From: Budorcas taxicolor | Taxonomy: Eukaryota; Chordata; Mammalia; Artiodactyla; Bovidae | Assembly (NCBI RefSeq): GCF_023091745.1 | Contig: NC_068913.1 | Span: forward strand, 10,682,001 to 10,746,000 | DNA length: 64,000 nucleotides | Direction: 5' to 3' | In this document: positions 43,441-55,145 of the stretch, in pieces | Numbering within the stretch: position 1 is the stretch's first letter | How the letters are laid out: every line of letters begins with the position of its first letter | The notes under the pieces: model-generated | The model's database searches: none | The model's input: only the letters and a program-made list of their open reading frames with translations | Told to the model about the DNA's origin: nothing | Translations under genes and position numbers: made by a program

Positions 43441-44400
43441 GTACAGAGTGAGGAAGAAGAGTGAAAAGCAGATCTAACGGAAAGGGTTCCTCGTGACCTT
43501 GTGAGGGGAGGATAGGATTGAAGAAAGAAGCCTGGTGGAGGAAGCAGTCATGTTCGAGGTCGTTTGGGAGGTAGGAGAAGACTATGGATCGCTATCACCC
43601 TCTCTGCCTTTTTCTGTGGCATGCGACATGGTCCTAGAAAATCACCCCTCTCTTCTTTTTCTCTTTAGTCCACGTGGCTTGGGCTCAAGGGCTGCTCAGG
43701 TGTGAAGTCCACTCCGGAGACTTGGGGGTGCCCCTGCTCTCACATGGCTGCCCTTGCTATGGTATATATGTACTGTACACAGATGTCTGGCCCCTCTGAG
43801 GCTAGGGGCGTGAAGCATGAGAAATGAACAGCAGGCAATGAGAAATCAGAGAGAACAGAATGAAAATCTGAGTGGGGTCCAGTTATCTGGTTTTGTAACT
43901 TGAAGCAAATCACTCAAATCTTCTCATGGCTTTGGTTTCTTTAGCTACAAAAAATTGAAGGCAACCATTCTCAATCCACTGGGTTTATTTGATTATCAAA
44001 TGAATTAAAAGCATATATGTGGGAATGTTTTAGAAACTCTAACAAGCAAACATTGGCTATTTCTTAAGCAGGTATTATTATTAATAATCAAATTGTCATG
44101 TTGAATAGGACTGTATCTCTAAGAACTGGCATTAAGCTCCATTTTTCTATTCAAATTATATTGCATTAACAGACTAAGACACAATCTTTCCCAGTAATAT
44201 TAAAAAGAATAACAGATACAAATGTCTGAAGTAATGGCATTTACCCAGGATTACCTGGAATTCATTGGGCTCAGTCATCCAGTGCTCTATCAGACTTGCA
44301 CACATTAATTAACTCTTTTAACAAATAGGTTTTTATTGAGTACTCTTTTGTTTCACTATGATTCTACACAGAGATTCACAACAGTATTCAAAGATGGACT
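43441..44400. other. Unassigned sequence flanking the minisatellite
   Basis: A MIR-like trace lies at about 43870-43960 (tctggttttgtaacttgaagcaaatcact). An AT-rich stretch follows. No gene. Confidence 0.4.
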
Positions 44401-44792
44401 TCAAGTGGTCCCTGAACCTACTGATCGTGTATGGAGGGGAATGTGGGGATCAAGCGGTCCCTGGACCTACTGATCGTGTATGGAGGGGAATGTGGGGATC
44501 AAGCGGTCCCTGGACCTACTGATCGTGTATGGAGGGGAATGTGGGGATCAAGCGGTCCCTGGACCTACTGATCGTGTATGGAGGGGAATGTGGGGATCAA
44601 GCGGTCCCTGGACCTACTGATCGTGTATGGAGGGGAATGTGGGGATCAAGCGGTCCCTGGACCTACTGATCGTGTATGGAGGGGAATGTGGGGATCAAGC
44701 GGTCCCTGGACCTACTGATCGTGTATGGAGGGGAATGTGGGGATCAAGCGGTCCCTGGACCTACTGATCGTGTATGGAGGGGAATGTGGGGA
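44401..44792 (+). repeat. Minisatellite, 8 x 49 bp
   Basis: Eight direct units of exactly 49 bases start at 44401, 44450, 44499, 44548, 44597, 44646, 44695 and 44744. Units 2-8 are identical; unit 1 differs at two bases (aagTgg and ctgAacc instead of aagCgg and ctgGacc). Each unit holds a short inverted repeat GGTCC-CT-GGACC, a GATC and two CpGs. The period is 3 x 16 + 1, so reading frames rotate and the array is not coding. Confidence 0.97.
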
Positions 44793-44899
44793 TGACTTCT
44801 GTCATCAGAGTCTCATAGCACTCTGTAAGACCAGCCCCCTCTTCAAATCTAAAGTTAAGAAACACCATTTCAGGGATGTGTCAAGTAAAGGAATATGAA

Positions 44900-46290
44900 C
44901 TCCATATAAAATAATGCGGTTATTTCTATAAGAACTGCAAATTGAGTTGACAACATCCTCCCCCCTTAGCAACAATAGATGCTACATAATAGAATAGTAT
45001 CTTTAAAATGAGGAGGAAAAATAGAAATTAACTCAGACTAATACACCAAGCTTGATTATTATTCAAGCATTTTCAGAGAAACAAAGATTGAGAGTTTACC
45101 AACTCTAGACCTTTGTCAAAGTAACCATTCATAGATATCATTCAAGAAACAGGGATTTTTAAACCTAAAGTAAAAATGCAAGAGAGAATGATGAGCAGAA
45201 AAAGTTGTAAATGGTTGTAAATCTAAAGAAGCACAGTTTCAAAAAAATCAATTAGGAAGTTGTACAAACAACAAGAAACTAAAATGCTAGATGACAATAA
45301 CATGGACAAAAGGAGTTGGGAGAGGCCGAAATTGTAAATTCCAAGTTCTGTATGGAGGAAGATAGAGATAGGCTTAACGTACACTTTAAGCAAGTATGCC
45401 TTTTAAAATTTATGAGTAATGCCTAAATAATAGGGGAAAATGTGTAATTTTAAAAACAAGTACATGCAAAAGAAAGAATTCTAGGATAATCTAATAAGAA
45501 ACAAGGAAAAATATATGTAAAAGCTAAGAAAAAACAAAATGTAGCAGAAAAAGTCTAGATACATTAGTAATCTCAGTAAATGTAGATAGATTAAACTGAT
45601 TTGTTCCAAGGCAGAGATCAGTTCATTTTAAAGAAACAATCCATTATGTGTTGTTTACAAGAGTTGTACTTAAAACATGATGGTGCTAAAAGATTGAAAA
45701 TGAAAAGGGAAAGATAAAACAAGTAAAGAATAATACTGCTGGAAAAGCAATATTAAGGCAAAAAAGTGTCATCTGGAATAAAGTCATGATTTAAGGATTG
45801 CAAAAGTATTATTATAGGAAAGTAAAAGCAATGCTGAATCTGTATATTTCGAACAAAACAGGCTCCCAGCTTACAAAATAAATTTGACAAATTTCTCTTA
45901 ATGGGAAATATATTTGAAGGCCTGTCTCATAAACTGATCAAGCAGTAAAAGTTGGTAAAGATATAGACACTTTTGAGCAATATAAGTAATAGGACAGCTG
46001 TAAAGGAGACCTTTATAGAAGAAGCCTGTATTCCTCACACAGAGAATTCACATTCTTATCAAGTACACATTGAAAACACCGACTTCCAAAAGAAGTCCTA
46101 AGATATACCAAAGAATTGATAACACTGACCACATTCTCTTTCTATAATGCAATTATATCGGACATCAACAACAAAAAAAGAGCCAAAAAATCAATATGTT
46201 TGGAAATGAAAATAATCTTATAAATATTCATGAATCAGAGAAGAAATAATAATGGAACTTATGAAATATTTAGAACTGAGTGACCACAAA
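44900..46290 (+). mobile_element. Ancient L1M, ORF2 endonuclease region
   Basis: A-rich sense strand with L1 landmarks in order: gtagatagattaaactgatttg, ttacaagagttgtacttaaaacatgatgg, agaattcacattcttatcaag, ccacattctctttctataatgcaattatatcgg (the former SDH-Ala-Ile motif region). Many stops and indels; no usable frame. Confidence 0.65.
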
Positions 46291-46894
46291 TTATCACCTA
46301 AAAAAAATTGTGGGGTGCCAGCCTGACCTTAAATTCGCAATTACTGAAATAATGTGGAAAGTGCAATGATAAAAGCTAGGTAAGGCTATTTTGGAGGAGG
46401 AGAAGATCGAGGAAGTTTTGAAAGGAGGAATTGCTGATCTAAGAATTAAAAGACAGAGAAGAAGAAGAGGTAGCAGAGGAATGCGAAGGGGAATATTCTT
46501 GAAAAAATAATCAGTGGTAAATTATACTAAGAAGGCCCTATTGAGCCTAAAGATAGTTACACTGGGTTTGTTGGAACTTTGTTTTAGACATATCCTCTGA
46601 GTTTTCTTATACAAAAAGTTCCTTTAAAGTTAAAACAGAAATTCTTAAAGTAATAAACCTATAATTGGATTGGCTCTTTATAGCACAGAATAATTGGATT
46701 GAATGTTACAAGGAGTTTGGAAATGTTTCATAAACCATTAGGTGGTAATCCCTGAGCCAGCAGTAGGAAATGGTCCCTAGAAAAAGATCCTGTGAAGGAA
46801 TTAGGATAATTGACATCAAAACTACATATTGGGGTTCCAATTCCTGTATGGAGAGAATAGCTTTTATTGGATTAATGCTTCTGAAGACACTACA
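46291..46894. other. Unassigned spacer
   Basis: Purine-rich section near 46395-46490; nothing else recognised. Confidence 0.4.
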
Positions 46895-47094
46895 TATCAT
46901 GTCTGACTCTTTGTGGCCCCATGGACAGTAGCCCACCAGGTTCCTCTGTCTATGGGATTTCCCAGGCAAGAATACTCGAGTGGGCAGGCACTCCGTTCTC
47001 CAGGGGATCTTCCGGACCAGGGATTGAACCCGCGTCTCCTGAGTCTCCTGCATTGGCAGGCAGGTTCTTCACCACTAGCACCCCTGCATAGCCC
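46895..47094 (-). mobile_element. Bov-tA SINE, antisense
   Basis: Tail (catgtctgactctttgtggcccc), body (aagaatactcgagtgggcaggc), head (tctcctgcattggcaggcaggttcttcacc). Confidence 0.93.
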
Positions 47095-47386
47095 CTCCAC
47101 AGATACTAGATGATAGAGCTGTTTGCAAGCACTGAACAGTGACCAGAAGCAGGCAGAAACGGGAGCGTTTGGCCCTTGAAAGAAGGGAGCTTGTCCTCTG
47201 AGGAGATTCCCAGGCTGCACGCTACACAGGGTGCTAGAACATAAGCAAGAAAACCTACAATCATTTCTGCCTGAAGGGATAAGCAGAATGGTTGGAAGTG
47301 GAAGGTGTGGATCCCAGAAGCGAGGAAGCCATCGTGAAGGAGCGGGCTAAGCTCTGCATATAAACTCCTTTCAAAACCATAATTGA

Positions 47387-47724
47387 GGCCTCCCTGGTGG
47401 CTCAGTGGTTTAAAAAAAAAAAACAAAAAAAAACTTCCTGCCAAGGTCCGGGAAGATCCCACACGCCACTGAGCAGTGAAGCCCGTGAGCCACAACTGTC
47501 GGGCCTGTGCTCTGGAGCTGGGGAAAGGCAAGTCCTGAGCCCACGTGCTGCAGCTACCAAAGCCCACACCCCCTACAGCCTGTGCGCCGCAAGGGAAGCC
47601 ACTGCCTAGAAGCCCTTGCGTCACAACCAGCGCAGGAGCCCCCTACTTGCTGCATCTAGAGAGAAGCTCACACAGCAATGCGGGCTCAGCACAGCTCAAA
47701 ATAATTTAATTCAATTTAAAAACG
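47387..47724 (+). mobile_element. CHR-type SINE with TSD
   Basis: Head ggcctccctggtggctcagtgg, an A-rich insertion, then gaagatcccacacgccactgagc, agccacaactgtcgggcc, ctgcatctagagag and an AT-rich tail. TSDs accataattga (47376-47386) and accatcattga (47725-47735) differ at one of 11 positions. Confidence 0.9.
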
Positions 47725-48094
47725 ACCATCATTGACTTCTTTTTTTTTTTTTTATTTTTATTTTTACTTTATTTTACTTTACAATACTGTATTGGTTTTG
47801 CTATACATTGACATGAATCCACCACGGGTGTACATGCATTCCCAAACATGACCCCCCTCCCACCTCCCTCCCCACAACATCCCTCTGGGTCATCCCCGTG
47901 CACCAGCCCCAAGCATGCTGTATCCTGCATCTGACATAGACTGGTGATTCAATTCTTACATGATAGTATACATGTTTCAATGCCATTCTCCCAAATCATC
48001 CCACCCTCTCCCTCTCCCTCTGAGTCCAAAAGTCCGCTATACACATCTGTGTCTTTTTTGCTGTCTTGCATACAGGGTCATCATTGCCATCTTT

Positions 48095-48427
48095 CTAAAT
48101 TCCATATATATGTGTTAGTATACTGTATTGGTGTTTTTCTTTCTGGCTTGCTTCACTCTGTATAATTGGCTCCAGTTTCATCCATATCATCAGAACTGAT
48201 TCAAATGAATTCTTTCTAACGGCTGAGTAATACTCCATTGTGTATATGTACCACAGCTTTCTTATCCATTCATCTGCTGATGGACATCTAGGTTGTTTCC
48301 ATGTCCTGGCTATTATAAACAGTGCTGCGATGAACATTGGGGTGCATGTGTCTCTTTCAATTCTGGTTTCCTTTGTGTGTATGCCCAGCAGTGGGATTGC
48401 TGGGTCATATGGCAGTTCTATTTGCAA
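48095..48427 (-). pseudogene. L1 ORF2 C-terminus after nonsense codon
   Basis: In-frame continuation of ORF2 past the TAG at 48443: IELPYDPAIPLLGIHTKETRIERD, CPSADEWIRKLWYIYTMEYY, ending ILTHIYGI at the canonical stop. Nothing else disturbs it. Confidence 0.88.
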
Positions 48428-48442
48428 TTTTTTAAGGAATCT

Positions 48443-50413
48443 CTACACTGTTTTCCATAGTGGCTGTACTAGTTTGCCTTCCCACCAACAGTGTAGGAGG
48501 GTTCCCTTTTCTCCACACCCTCTCCAGCATTTATTGCTTGCAGATTTTTGGATCGCAGACATTCTGACTGGTGTGAAGTGGTACCTCATTGTGGTTTTGA
48601 TTTGCATTTCTCTAATAATAAGTGATGTTGAGGTTGAGCATCTTCTCATGTGTTTGTTAGCCATCCGTATGTCTTTGGAGAAATGTCTATTTAGTTCTTT
48701 GGCCCATTTTTTGATTGGGTCATTTATTTTTCTGGAATTGAGTTGCATAAGTTGCTTGTATATTTTTGAGATTAGTTGTTTGTCAGTTGTTTCATTTGCT
48801 ATTATTTTCTCCCATTCAGAAGGCTGTCTTTTCACCTTGCTTATATTTTCCTTTGTTGTGCAGAAGCTTTTAATTTTAATTAGATCCCACTTGTTTATTT
48901 TTGCTTTTATTTCCAGTATTCTGGGAGGTGGATCATAGAGGATCCTGCTGTGATTTATGTCGGAGAGTGTTTTGCCTATGTTCTCCTCTAGGAGTTTTAT
49001 AGTTTCTGGTCTTACATTTAGATCTTTAATCCATTTTGAGTTTATTTTCGTGTGCGGTGTTAGAAAGTGATCTAGTTTCATTCTTTTACAAGTGGTTGAC
49101 CAGTTTTCCCAGCACCACTTGTTAAAGAGATTGTCTTTACTCCATTGTATATTCTTGCCTTCTTTGTCAAAGATAAGGTGTCCATATGTGTGTGGATTTA
49201 TCTCTGGGCTTTCTATTTTGTTCCATTGATCTATATTTCTGTCTTTGTGCCAGTACCATACTGTCTTGATGACTGTGGCTTTGTAGTAGAGCCTGAAGTC
49301 AGGCAAGTTGATTCCTTCAGTTCCATTCTTCTTTCTCAAGATTGCTTTGGCTATTCGAGGTTTTTTGTATTTCCATACAAATCTGGAAATTATTTGTTCT
49401 AGTTCTGTGAAAAATATGGCTGGTAGCTTGATAGGGATTGCATTGAATTTGTAAATTGCTTTGGGTAGTATATTCATTTTCACTATATTGATTCTTTCGA
49501 TCCATGAACATGGTATATTTCTCCATCTATTAGTGTCTTCTTTGATTTCTTTCATCAGTGTTTTATAGTTTTCTATATATAGATCTTTAGTTTCTTTAGG
49601 TAGATATATTCCTAAGTATTTTATTCTTTTCGTTGCAATGGTGAATGGAATTGTTTCCTTAATTTCTTTTTCTACTTTCTCATTATTAGTGGATAGGAAT
49701 GCAAGGGATTTCTGTGTGTTGATTTTATATCCCGCAACTTTACTATATTCATTGATTAGCTCTAGTAATTTTCTGGTGGAGTCTTTAGGGTTTTCTATGT
49801 AGAGGATCATGTCATCGGCAAACAGTGAGAGTTTTACTTCTTCTTTTCCAATTTGGATTCCGTTTATTTCTTTTTCTGCTCTGATTGCTGTGGCCAAAAC
49901 GTCCAGAACTATGTTGAATAGTAGCAGTGAAAGTGGGCACCCTTGTCTTGTTCCTGACTTTAGGGGAAATGCTTTCAATTTTTCACCATTGAGGATAATG
50001 TTTGCTGTGGGTTTCTCATATATAGCTTTTATTATGTTGAGGTATGTTCCTTCTATTCCTGCTTTCTGGAGAGTTTTTATCATAAATGGATGTTGAATTT
50101 TGTCAAAGGCCTTCTCTGCATCTATTGAGATAATCATATGGCTTTTATTTTTCAATTTGTTAATGTGGTGAATTACATTGATTGATTTGCGGATATTGAA
50201 GAATCCTTGCATCCCTGTGATAAAGCCCACTTGGTCATGGTGTATGATCTTTTTAATGTGTTGTTGGATTCTGATTGCTAGAATTTTGTTGAGGATTTTT
50301 GCATCTATGTTCATCAGTGATATTGGCCTGTAGTTTTCCTTTTTTGTAGTATTTTTGTCAGGTTTTGGTATTAGGGTGATGGTGGCCTCATAGAATGAGT
50401 TTGTCCTCTGCAA
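48443..50413 (-). pseudogene. L1 ORF2 reverse transcriptase, truncated
   Basis: A 656-codon frame covering the L1 ORF2 RT and C-terminal regions: IDAEKAFDKIQHPFM near 97-111, SGTRQGCPLSLLLFN near 153-167, FADDMILYI near 198-206, then the C-terminal zinc-knuckle region (CWRGCGEKGTLLHCWWEGKLVQPLWKTV). ORF2 nicks DNA and copies L1 RNA; here the endonuclease domain is missing. TAG at 48443-48445 replaces the usual TGG (Trp). The natural C-terminus continues in the same frame (48095-48427, ending HIYGI). Upstream, a small deletion near 50409 breaks the frame from the ...NLPANKSPGPDGF segment (50388-50528). Confidence 0.92.
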
Positions 50414-50539
50414 TTTTCTGGAAGAGTTTGAGTAGAATAGGTGTTAGCTCTTCTCGAAATTTTTGGTAGAATTCAGCTGTGAAGCCGTCTGGACCTGGGC
50501 TTTTGTTTGCTGGAAGATTTCTGATTACTGAGTAGTATA

Positions 50540-52740
50540 GGCACAAGTAGGATTCCAGATATCCTAAGGAGAAAATGACATCTAGGAGGCTGAGAGAGTT
50601 GAGAAAAATGGCTCCTGCTGGAACCACAGGGGAAACCATTTGCAGTGTGAGTTATGACAAGTTAGAAGAGCTCGGTAAACACCTTGGATTTGCACTGAAA
50701 CACCAGAGAAACCTTAAGAGTAAAGACCATGTAACGAGATTAATGGGTTTTCTCTGAAACTAAGGACAAATGAAAATACATCAGTAAAGCATAAAACCAA
50801 GTCTAAAAAAGTTTATGGCGATCAGTTAGTAATCTGACTGCTTGCTGGAACAAAGTTTAACACTCTTCAGGATAAGATCGCAGGATACCGACTCTACAAG
50901 GTGATGTTGTGATCAGCAACCCAGAGAAAAATCAGACTGGTAAGTGCCCTGGATGTTGGAATTATGGAATGGGAATTACAGGAGAGAGTGAAAGACTGAG
51001 AAGGAACCAGATGGAAATTCAAAAACTGAAAAATATGTTATCTGATGTTTAAAAAAAATTACTAAATGGAAATTAACAGCTTGTAGAAAAATCATTTTTA
51101 AAAAATCAGGAAAATGTAAGGCAGATGAATAGAAATTATCCAACCCAAAATGCAGACAGAAAAAAAATTGGGAAGAGAATGAACATGTAGGTGACTCTCA
51201 TGTGACTTCATACAGGTGTAAATTGATTTCCAGAAGGAGAAGAGAGAAAATATATAATTCAAAAATAATGATTCAATGTTTTTTTAACATTTAAATATTT
51301 TAAAATTTGATTAAAAAATAAACTCAGCATCTCATGTATCAAAGATGCTGAATGACCCCAGTGGATAAATATTAAGAACCCTGCCATGAAAAACACTAAG
51401 ATTAACCACTTATAGGAACATCATAGACAAACTGCTGAAAACCAGTGATAAAGGAAAATTCTTAGCACAATCACAGAAAAAGACACCTTTAATATAGGGG
51501 ACAATGATTACAATAACTGCTGACTTCAGAAGCAGTTTAAGCCAGAAGATGATAGAATGACATCTTTCAAAACTCATCATCTAGAATTTTATATCTAGTG
51601 AAATATCTTTAAAAATTAAAGTGAAATAAAGACATTTTTAGATAAAAGCTGAGGACATTTGCACCAGCAGACCTGACTACAAAAGAGTACTAAAGATTCT
51701 AAATGTCTAAATTAAAAAAATTAAATATAAAATGCTAAAAATTATTCAAAAGGGAAATGATATAAGTTGGAAATTCAGATCTACAGGAAGAAAGGGTGAG
51801 TACTAGTAATGGTAAAGATGTAGGTAATTATAAAATACTATTTTCCCTCTTAAAAAAGTCTTTATAAGTCAGTTGATAAATAGTTTATGTGGAGCATTAT
51901 ATCAGATGTAGCAGTGAAATATTTGACAATAGCACAAAAAAGGGTCAGAGTATAAAAGGAATTGTATTGTTGCAAGCAATACAGTATTAATTCAACACAG
52001 ACTGTGCTGAGTTAAGCACGTATATTGTAATTCCCAGGAAAAGATACAAAGTGTAAGAAAAAAGCCAACAGAGGATAAGATGAAATAAAATACTAAAAAT
52101 TCATTGATTATCACAAAAAATAACACAGGAAAAAAGGAAACAAAAGAATAGAGTAGGCAAATAAAAATGATCAGAAAGGTAAGAGACTGAAACCCAATTA
52201 TATTGATAATTAGATAAAATGTGAATGGATTAAACACTCCAGTTAAAAAGGAGAGATGATCAGACTGGGGAAAACAACATCAAATAAGACCCCAACCATA
52301 TCCTGTTTATATAAGAGGTATTTTAAAATATAGAGACATACTTTGGAAGTTAAAGGTGAGTGGCTTCCCTGGCAACCCAGGGATCAAGACTTGGTCTTCT
52401 AATGCAGGGGATGTGGGTTTGATCCCTGGCTGGGGAGCTAAGATACCACATGCCTTGAGCAATATTGTAACAAATTCAATAAAGACTTTTTGAAAATGGT
52501 CTACATCAAAAAATCTTTTTTTAAAAAAGTTAAAGGATAAAAAAAGATACACCATGTGAAGAATAAGTGTAAGCCATGTTAATATCAGACAAAGTTGACT
52601 TCAAAGCAGAATATTATCAGAGATAAAAATAGTGTATCATAATGATAAAAAGAACCAATTCATCTGTAGATGCAATAATGGTAAATGTGTATGCATCTAC
52701 TAATTAGACTGCATATGAAACAGAGCTGAGTGGGAAAGTT
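50540..52740 (+). mobile_element. HAL1/L1M relic, sense
   Basis: A-rich strand with HAL1/L1 ORF1-type landmarks (gaaccagatggaaattcaaaaactgaaaaatatg, gatttccagaaggagaagagag) followed by later L1 motifs (gttaatatcagacaaagttgac, ttcataatgataaaaagaacc-like). A CHR SINE interrupts it at 52357-52526. The reading frame is destroyed throughout. Confidence 0.65.
52357..52526 (+). mobile_element. CHR-type SINE, perfect 10-bp TSD
   Basis: Head tggcttccctggcaacccag with gggtttgatccctggctggggagct; A/T-rich 3' part. aagttaaagg occurs at 52347-52356 and 52527-52536, with HAL1 sequence continuing across. Confidence 0.88.
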
Positions 52741-53455
52741 GCCCCCCATTGTTGTGGGAGAGCTCCTGTCCTTTCTGTGGCTATTGTATCCCCAGGGATG
52801 ATGTGAGATGGTTTAAATAGTGTAATTGTATGTGTAGGTGTAAGTGATTGTATGTGTAATGTAGGTAAATGGTATGCTTCTTCCTGCCTAGAAACTCTAT
52901 TTGGATTTCAGGTGGCAATTGTTTCTTTTCTTTTTTAACTTGAAAATAAAAAACGTTACCATTTTTGTGGATATAACCCCAAGTTCATGAAGTATACTTA
53001 GGGATCTCCTTTGCAAACTTCTCTAGCCAGGAGCTGTGACTTTGAAACTAAGCTGGGTCAACAGCCCGTGGTAGCCTATGTCATGGCCATAATTTCTACT
53101 GTGGTGAGGCCATCCCTTTGGTGTTCTTTCTCCATGTTAGGCTCCAATTGGTCCCATGGGTTGCTGAAATCCTGGCATTAAAGTGGAGATAGCAATCAGC
53201 ATGCAGTCATGTTGCTCTACCATAATAATCACAAGCATGACAACACATTGCATCATCCCACGATTCAACGTCTCTCGAAGTTTAGCTGGCCATGAAGTTT
53301 TCTGGGATGCAGAAATAATTGCAAGTCCTAGGAAGACTCTCACACTGACCCACCAAAGTGAACAAAAGGAGAACTTTAGGAAAGAGCGAATCAGAGATTC
53401 ATTGAATTCAGAAGGATCCCTGTCAGTCATCTCAACCAGCAGTTATAAAATTTAA
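52741..53455. other. Unassigned sequence with double-strand open frames
   Basis: 53137-53455 is open on both strands (97 codons minus, 90 plus). Neither product shows a domain I know. It could be a retrocopy fragment or chance. Confidence 0.35.
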
Positions 53456-53620
53456 TGAACATTAAAAATTACCTGCAGAGGCTGTGAAAGTGCAGATCCC
53501 CAGATCCCATCTCTAGAAACTGAGATTTATGGTCTGGGATGGGCCCTAAGAATCTAAATCTTTAACAACTTCTCTGTACAAGTAGACCTCAGACCACACT
53601 TTGAGAAACACTGATCTAGT
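53456..53620 (+). mobile_element. MER5A-like hAT relic
   Basis: aatttcctgcagaggctgtg-type start and a clear end (tagacctcagaccacactttgagaaacactg), which is the MER5 3' terminal motif. Non-coding. Confidence 0.75.
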
Positions 53621-53881
53621 TTCAACAGATCAGACATGACAAGAAGTTTCCAGTGCTGGCTTGAACTCCCAGCCATGGTGAGCTCACCAGCCCACAAAGC
53701 AGCCAAGTTTCATTGTAGCAAGTTCTCCTTGTTCCCAACCCAAATCAGTCTCTGCCTCCTTTATCGTCCGGTTCTTTCCTCTGAAGCTACGCAGAAAAGT
53801 CAAACATGTCTCCTATTATGATGACCCTTTATATATGTTTTTATTTTATTATTCTTAGTGTTATTTTTTTTTCTTCTTCAT
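53621..53881. other. Unassigned spacer
   Basis: Ends in a T-rich run; no gene or named repeat seen. Confidence 0.4.
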
Positions 53882-53996
53882 TTTTTGGCCATGCTTAGGG
53901 CATGTGAGATCCTAGTCCCTCACCCAGGCATTGAACTCATGCTCCCTGCATTGGAAGGTCAGAGTCCCAACCACTCGACCATCAGGGAAGACCCTA
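53882..53996 (-). mobile_element. CHR-type SINE head, antisense
   Basis: ttttggccatgcttagggcatg ... ccctcacccaggcattgaactc ... accactcgaccatcagggaagacc; reverse complement of a CHR head. Confidence 0.8.
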
Positions 53997-54139
53997 TATT
54001 TTTAATATAGCTATTGGGTTTCCTTAATAAGTCCTTTTCTTTTCCAGGTTAAATATTACTAGTTACTTCAATAGTTTCTAAAACTGGTCTTCTAGCTAGA
54101 CATATCACCCATCTTTATGGTTGTAGTGTGTGTCTTAAA

Positions 54140-54960
54140 ATGCACTATCAGACCTGATAAACATATTTCAATTTATCCTCACAACTGTACAGTTCAGTGA
54201 GGGTCATTACTGTCATTGGTTTGCCTTCAGGGATTTGCTTCTTTTTAAGAATCTCTAACAGGTTGTGTGATTTATCCAACTCTGTCCTTTTAAAACAATG
54301 ATTTGGCTCTTCTAGGCCCTTTGCATTTCCATATAAATTCACAATCAGCTTCTCAAGTTGTCCAAAAGAGCCTGTTGGAATTTGTTCGGATTCCACTGAA
54401 CCTACACATCAATTTAGGTAAAATTGACATTTTAACCATTTTAATTCCTGTGATTTATGAACACAATTTATTTAGGTCTTCTTGAACTTCCTTCTGAGGT
54501 GTTTTATATTTTTTGAAGTAGATGCCTATGTATTTTACATTTTGATGTTATTTAAAATGTTCAAATTAAATTTCCACCCGTTGCTAATATATTGACAGAC
54601 AATGAACTTTTATATATATTGTAAATGTGCTAAACTCACTTGCAGTAGTTTTTTGGTAGAGTTCATAGGATTTTCTATTTAAATTATAACGTCATATGTG
54701 AATAAAGACAGTTTTACTTCTTCTTTTCCAAATTGGGAAAAACATTTTTTCTTATTTAACTGACAGGAACTTCTGACACAATGATAAAGAATAGTGGGGA
54801 GAGTGTATGTTCATGCCCTTTTTCTGATCTTAGAGAGTAAAGATCCAGATTTTCACCAATAAGTATGATGTCAGTTGTAGGTTTTTTGTAGATGCAGTAT
54901 GTAAGGTTGAGGATGCTCCCCTCTAATCCTACTTGCTGAAATTTGTGGGGTTTTGTTTCA
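54140..54960 (-). mobile_element. Ancient L1 ORF2, antisense
   Basis: Clear L1 order on the minus strand: tagtttttt-ggtagagttcataggattttctat, aagacagttttacttcttcttttcc, agaatagtggggagagtg, aggttgaggatgctcccctc. Coding capacity lost. Confidence 0.8.
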
Positions 54961-55039
54961 AATCAGGAATGAAACAGAACTCAGCATTCCTTTTTCTATA
55001 AACAGACAAATATCTTAGGTTTTCTAGGACATATATTGT

Positions 55040-55145
55040 CTCTGTCACACATTCTTTGATTTTGTTGTACAACCCTTTACAAATACAAAGCACATTCTTA
55101 GCTTGTGGGCCATGGACTGTAGTTTGCTGATCCCTGACCTAACCG
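55040..55145. mobile_element. DNA-transposon-like relic (hAT type)
   Basis: gtacaaccctttacaaatacaaagcacattcttagcttgtgggccatggactgtagtttgctgatccctg resembles a common nonautonomous hAT end ('...ggccgtagtttgccgacccctg'). Family not certain. Confidence 0.45.

Larger units (their letters stand above)
47737..50530 (-). mobile_element. 5'-truncated artiodactyl L1, antisense
   Basis: Poly(T) at 47740-47754 is the L1 poly(A) tail on the minus strand. The 3' UTR occupies about 47755-48090, then ORF2 runs rightward to about 50530, where similarity stops inside the RT N-terminal region. Sequence retention is high (about 2 kb with only one nonsense and one small deletion), so the insertion is young next to the ancient L1 on both sides. 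I found no TSD. Confidence 0.93.

Noticed and set aside
44401..44792. Array of direct repeats as a possible CRISPR
   Set aside because: Units are contiguous with no unique spacers, the setting is a mammalian genome, and there are no cas genes. It is a minisatellite.
48240..48938. 232-codon plus-strand frame
   Set aside because: Antisense shadow of the minus-strand L1 ORF2.
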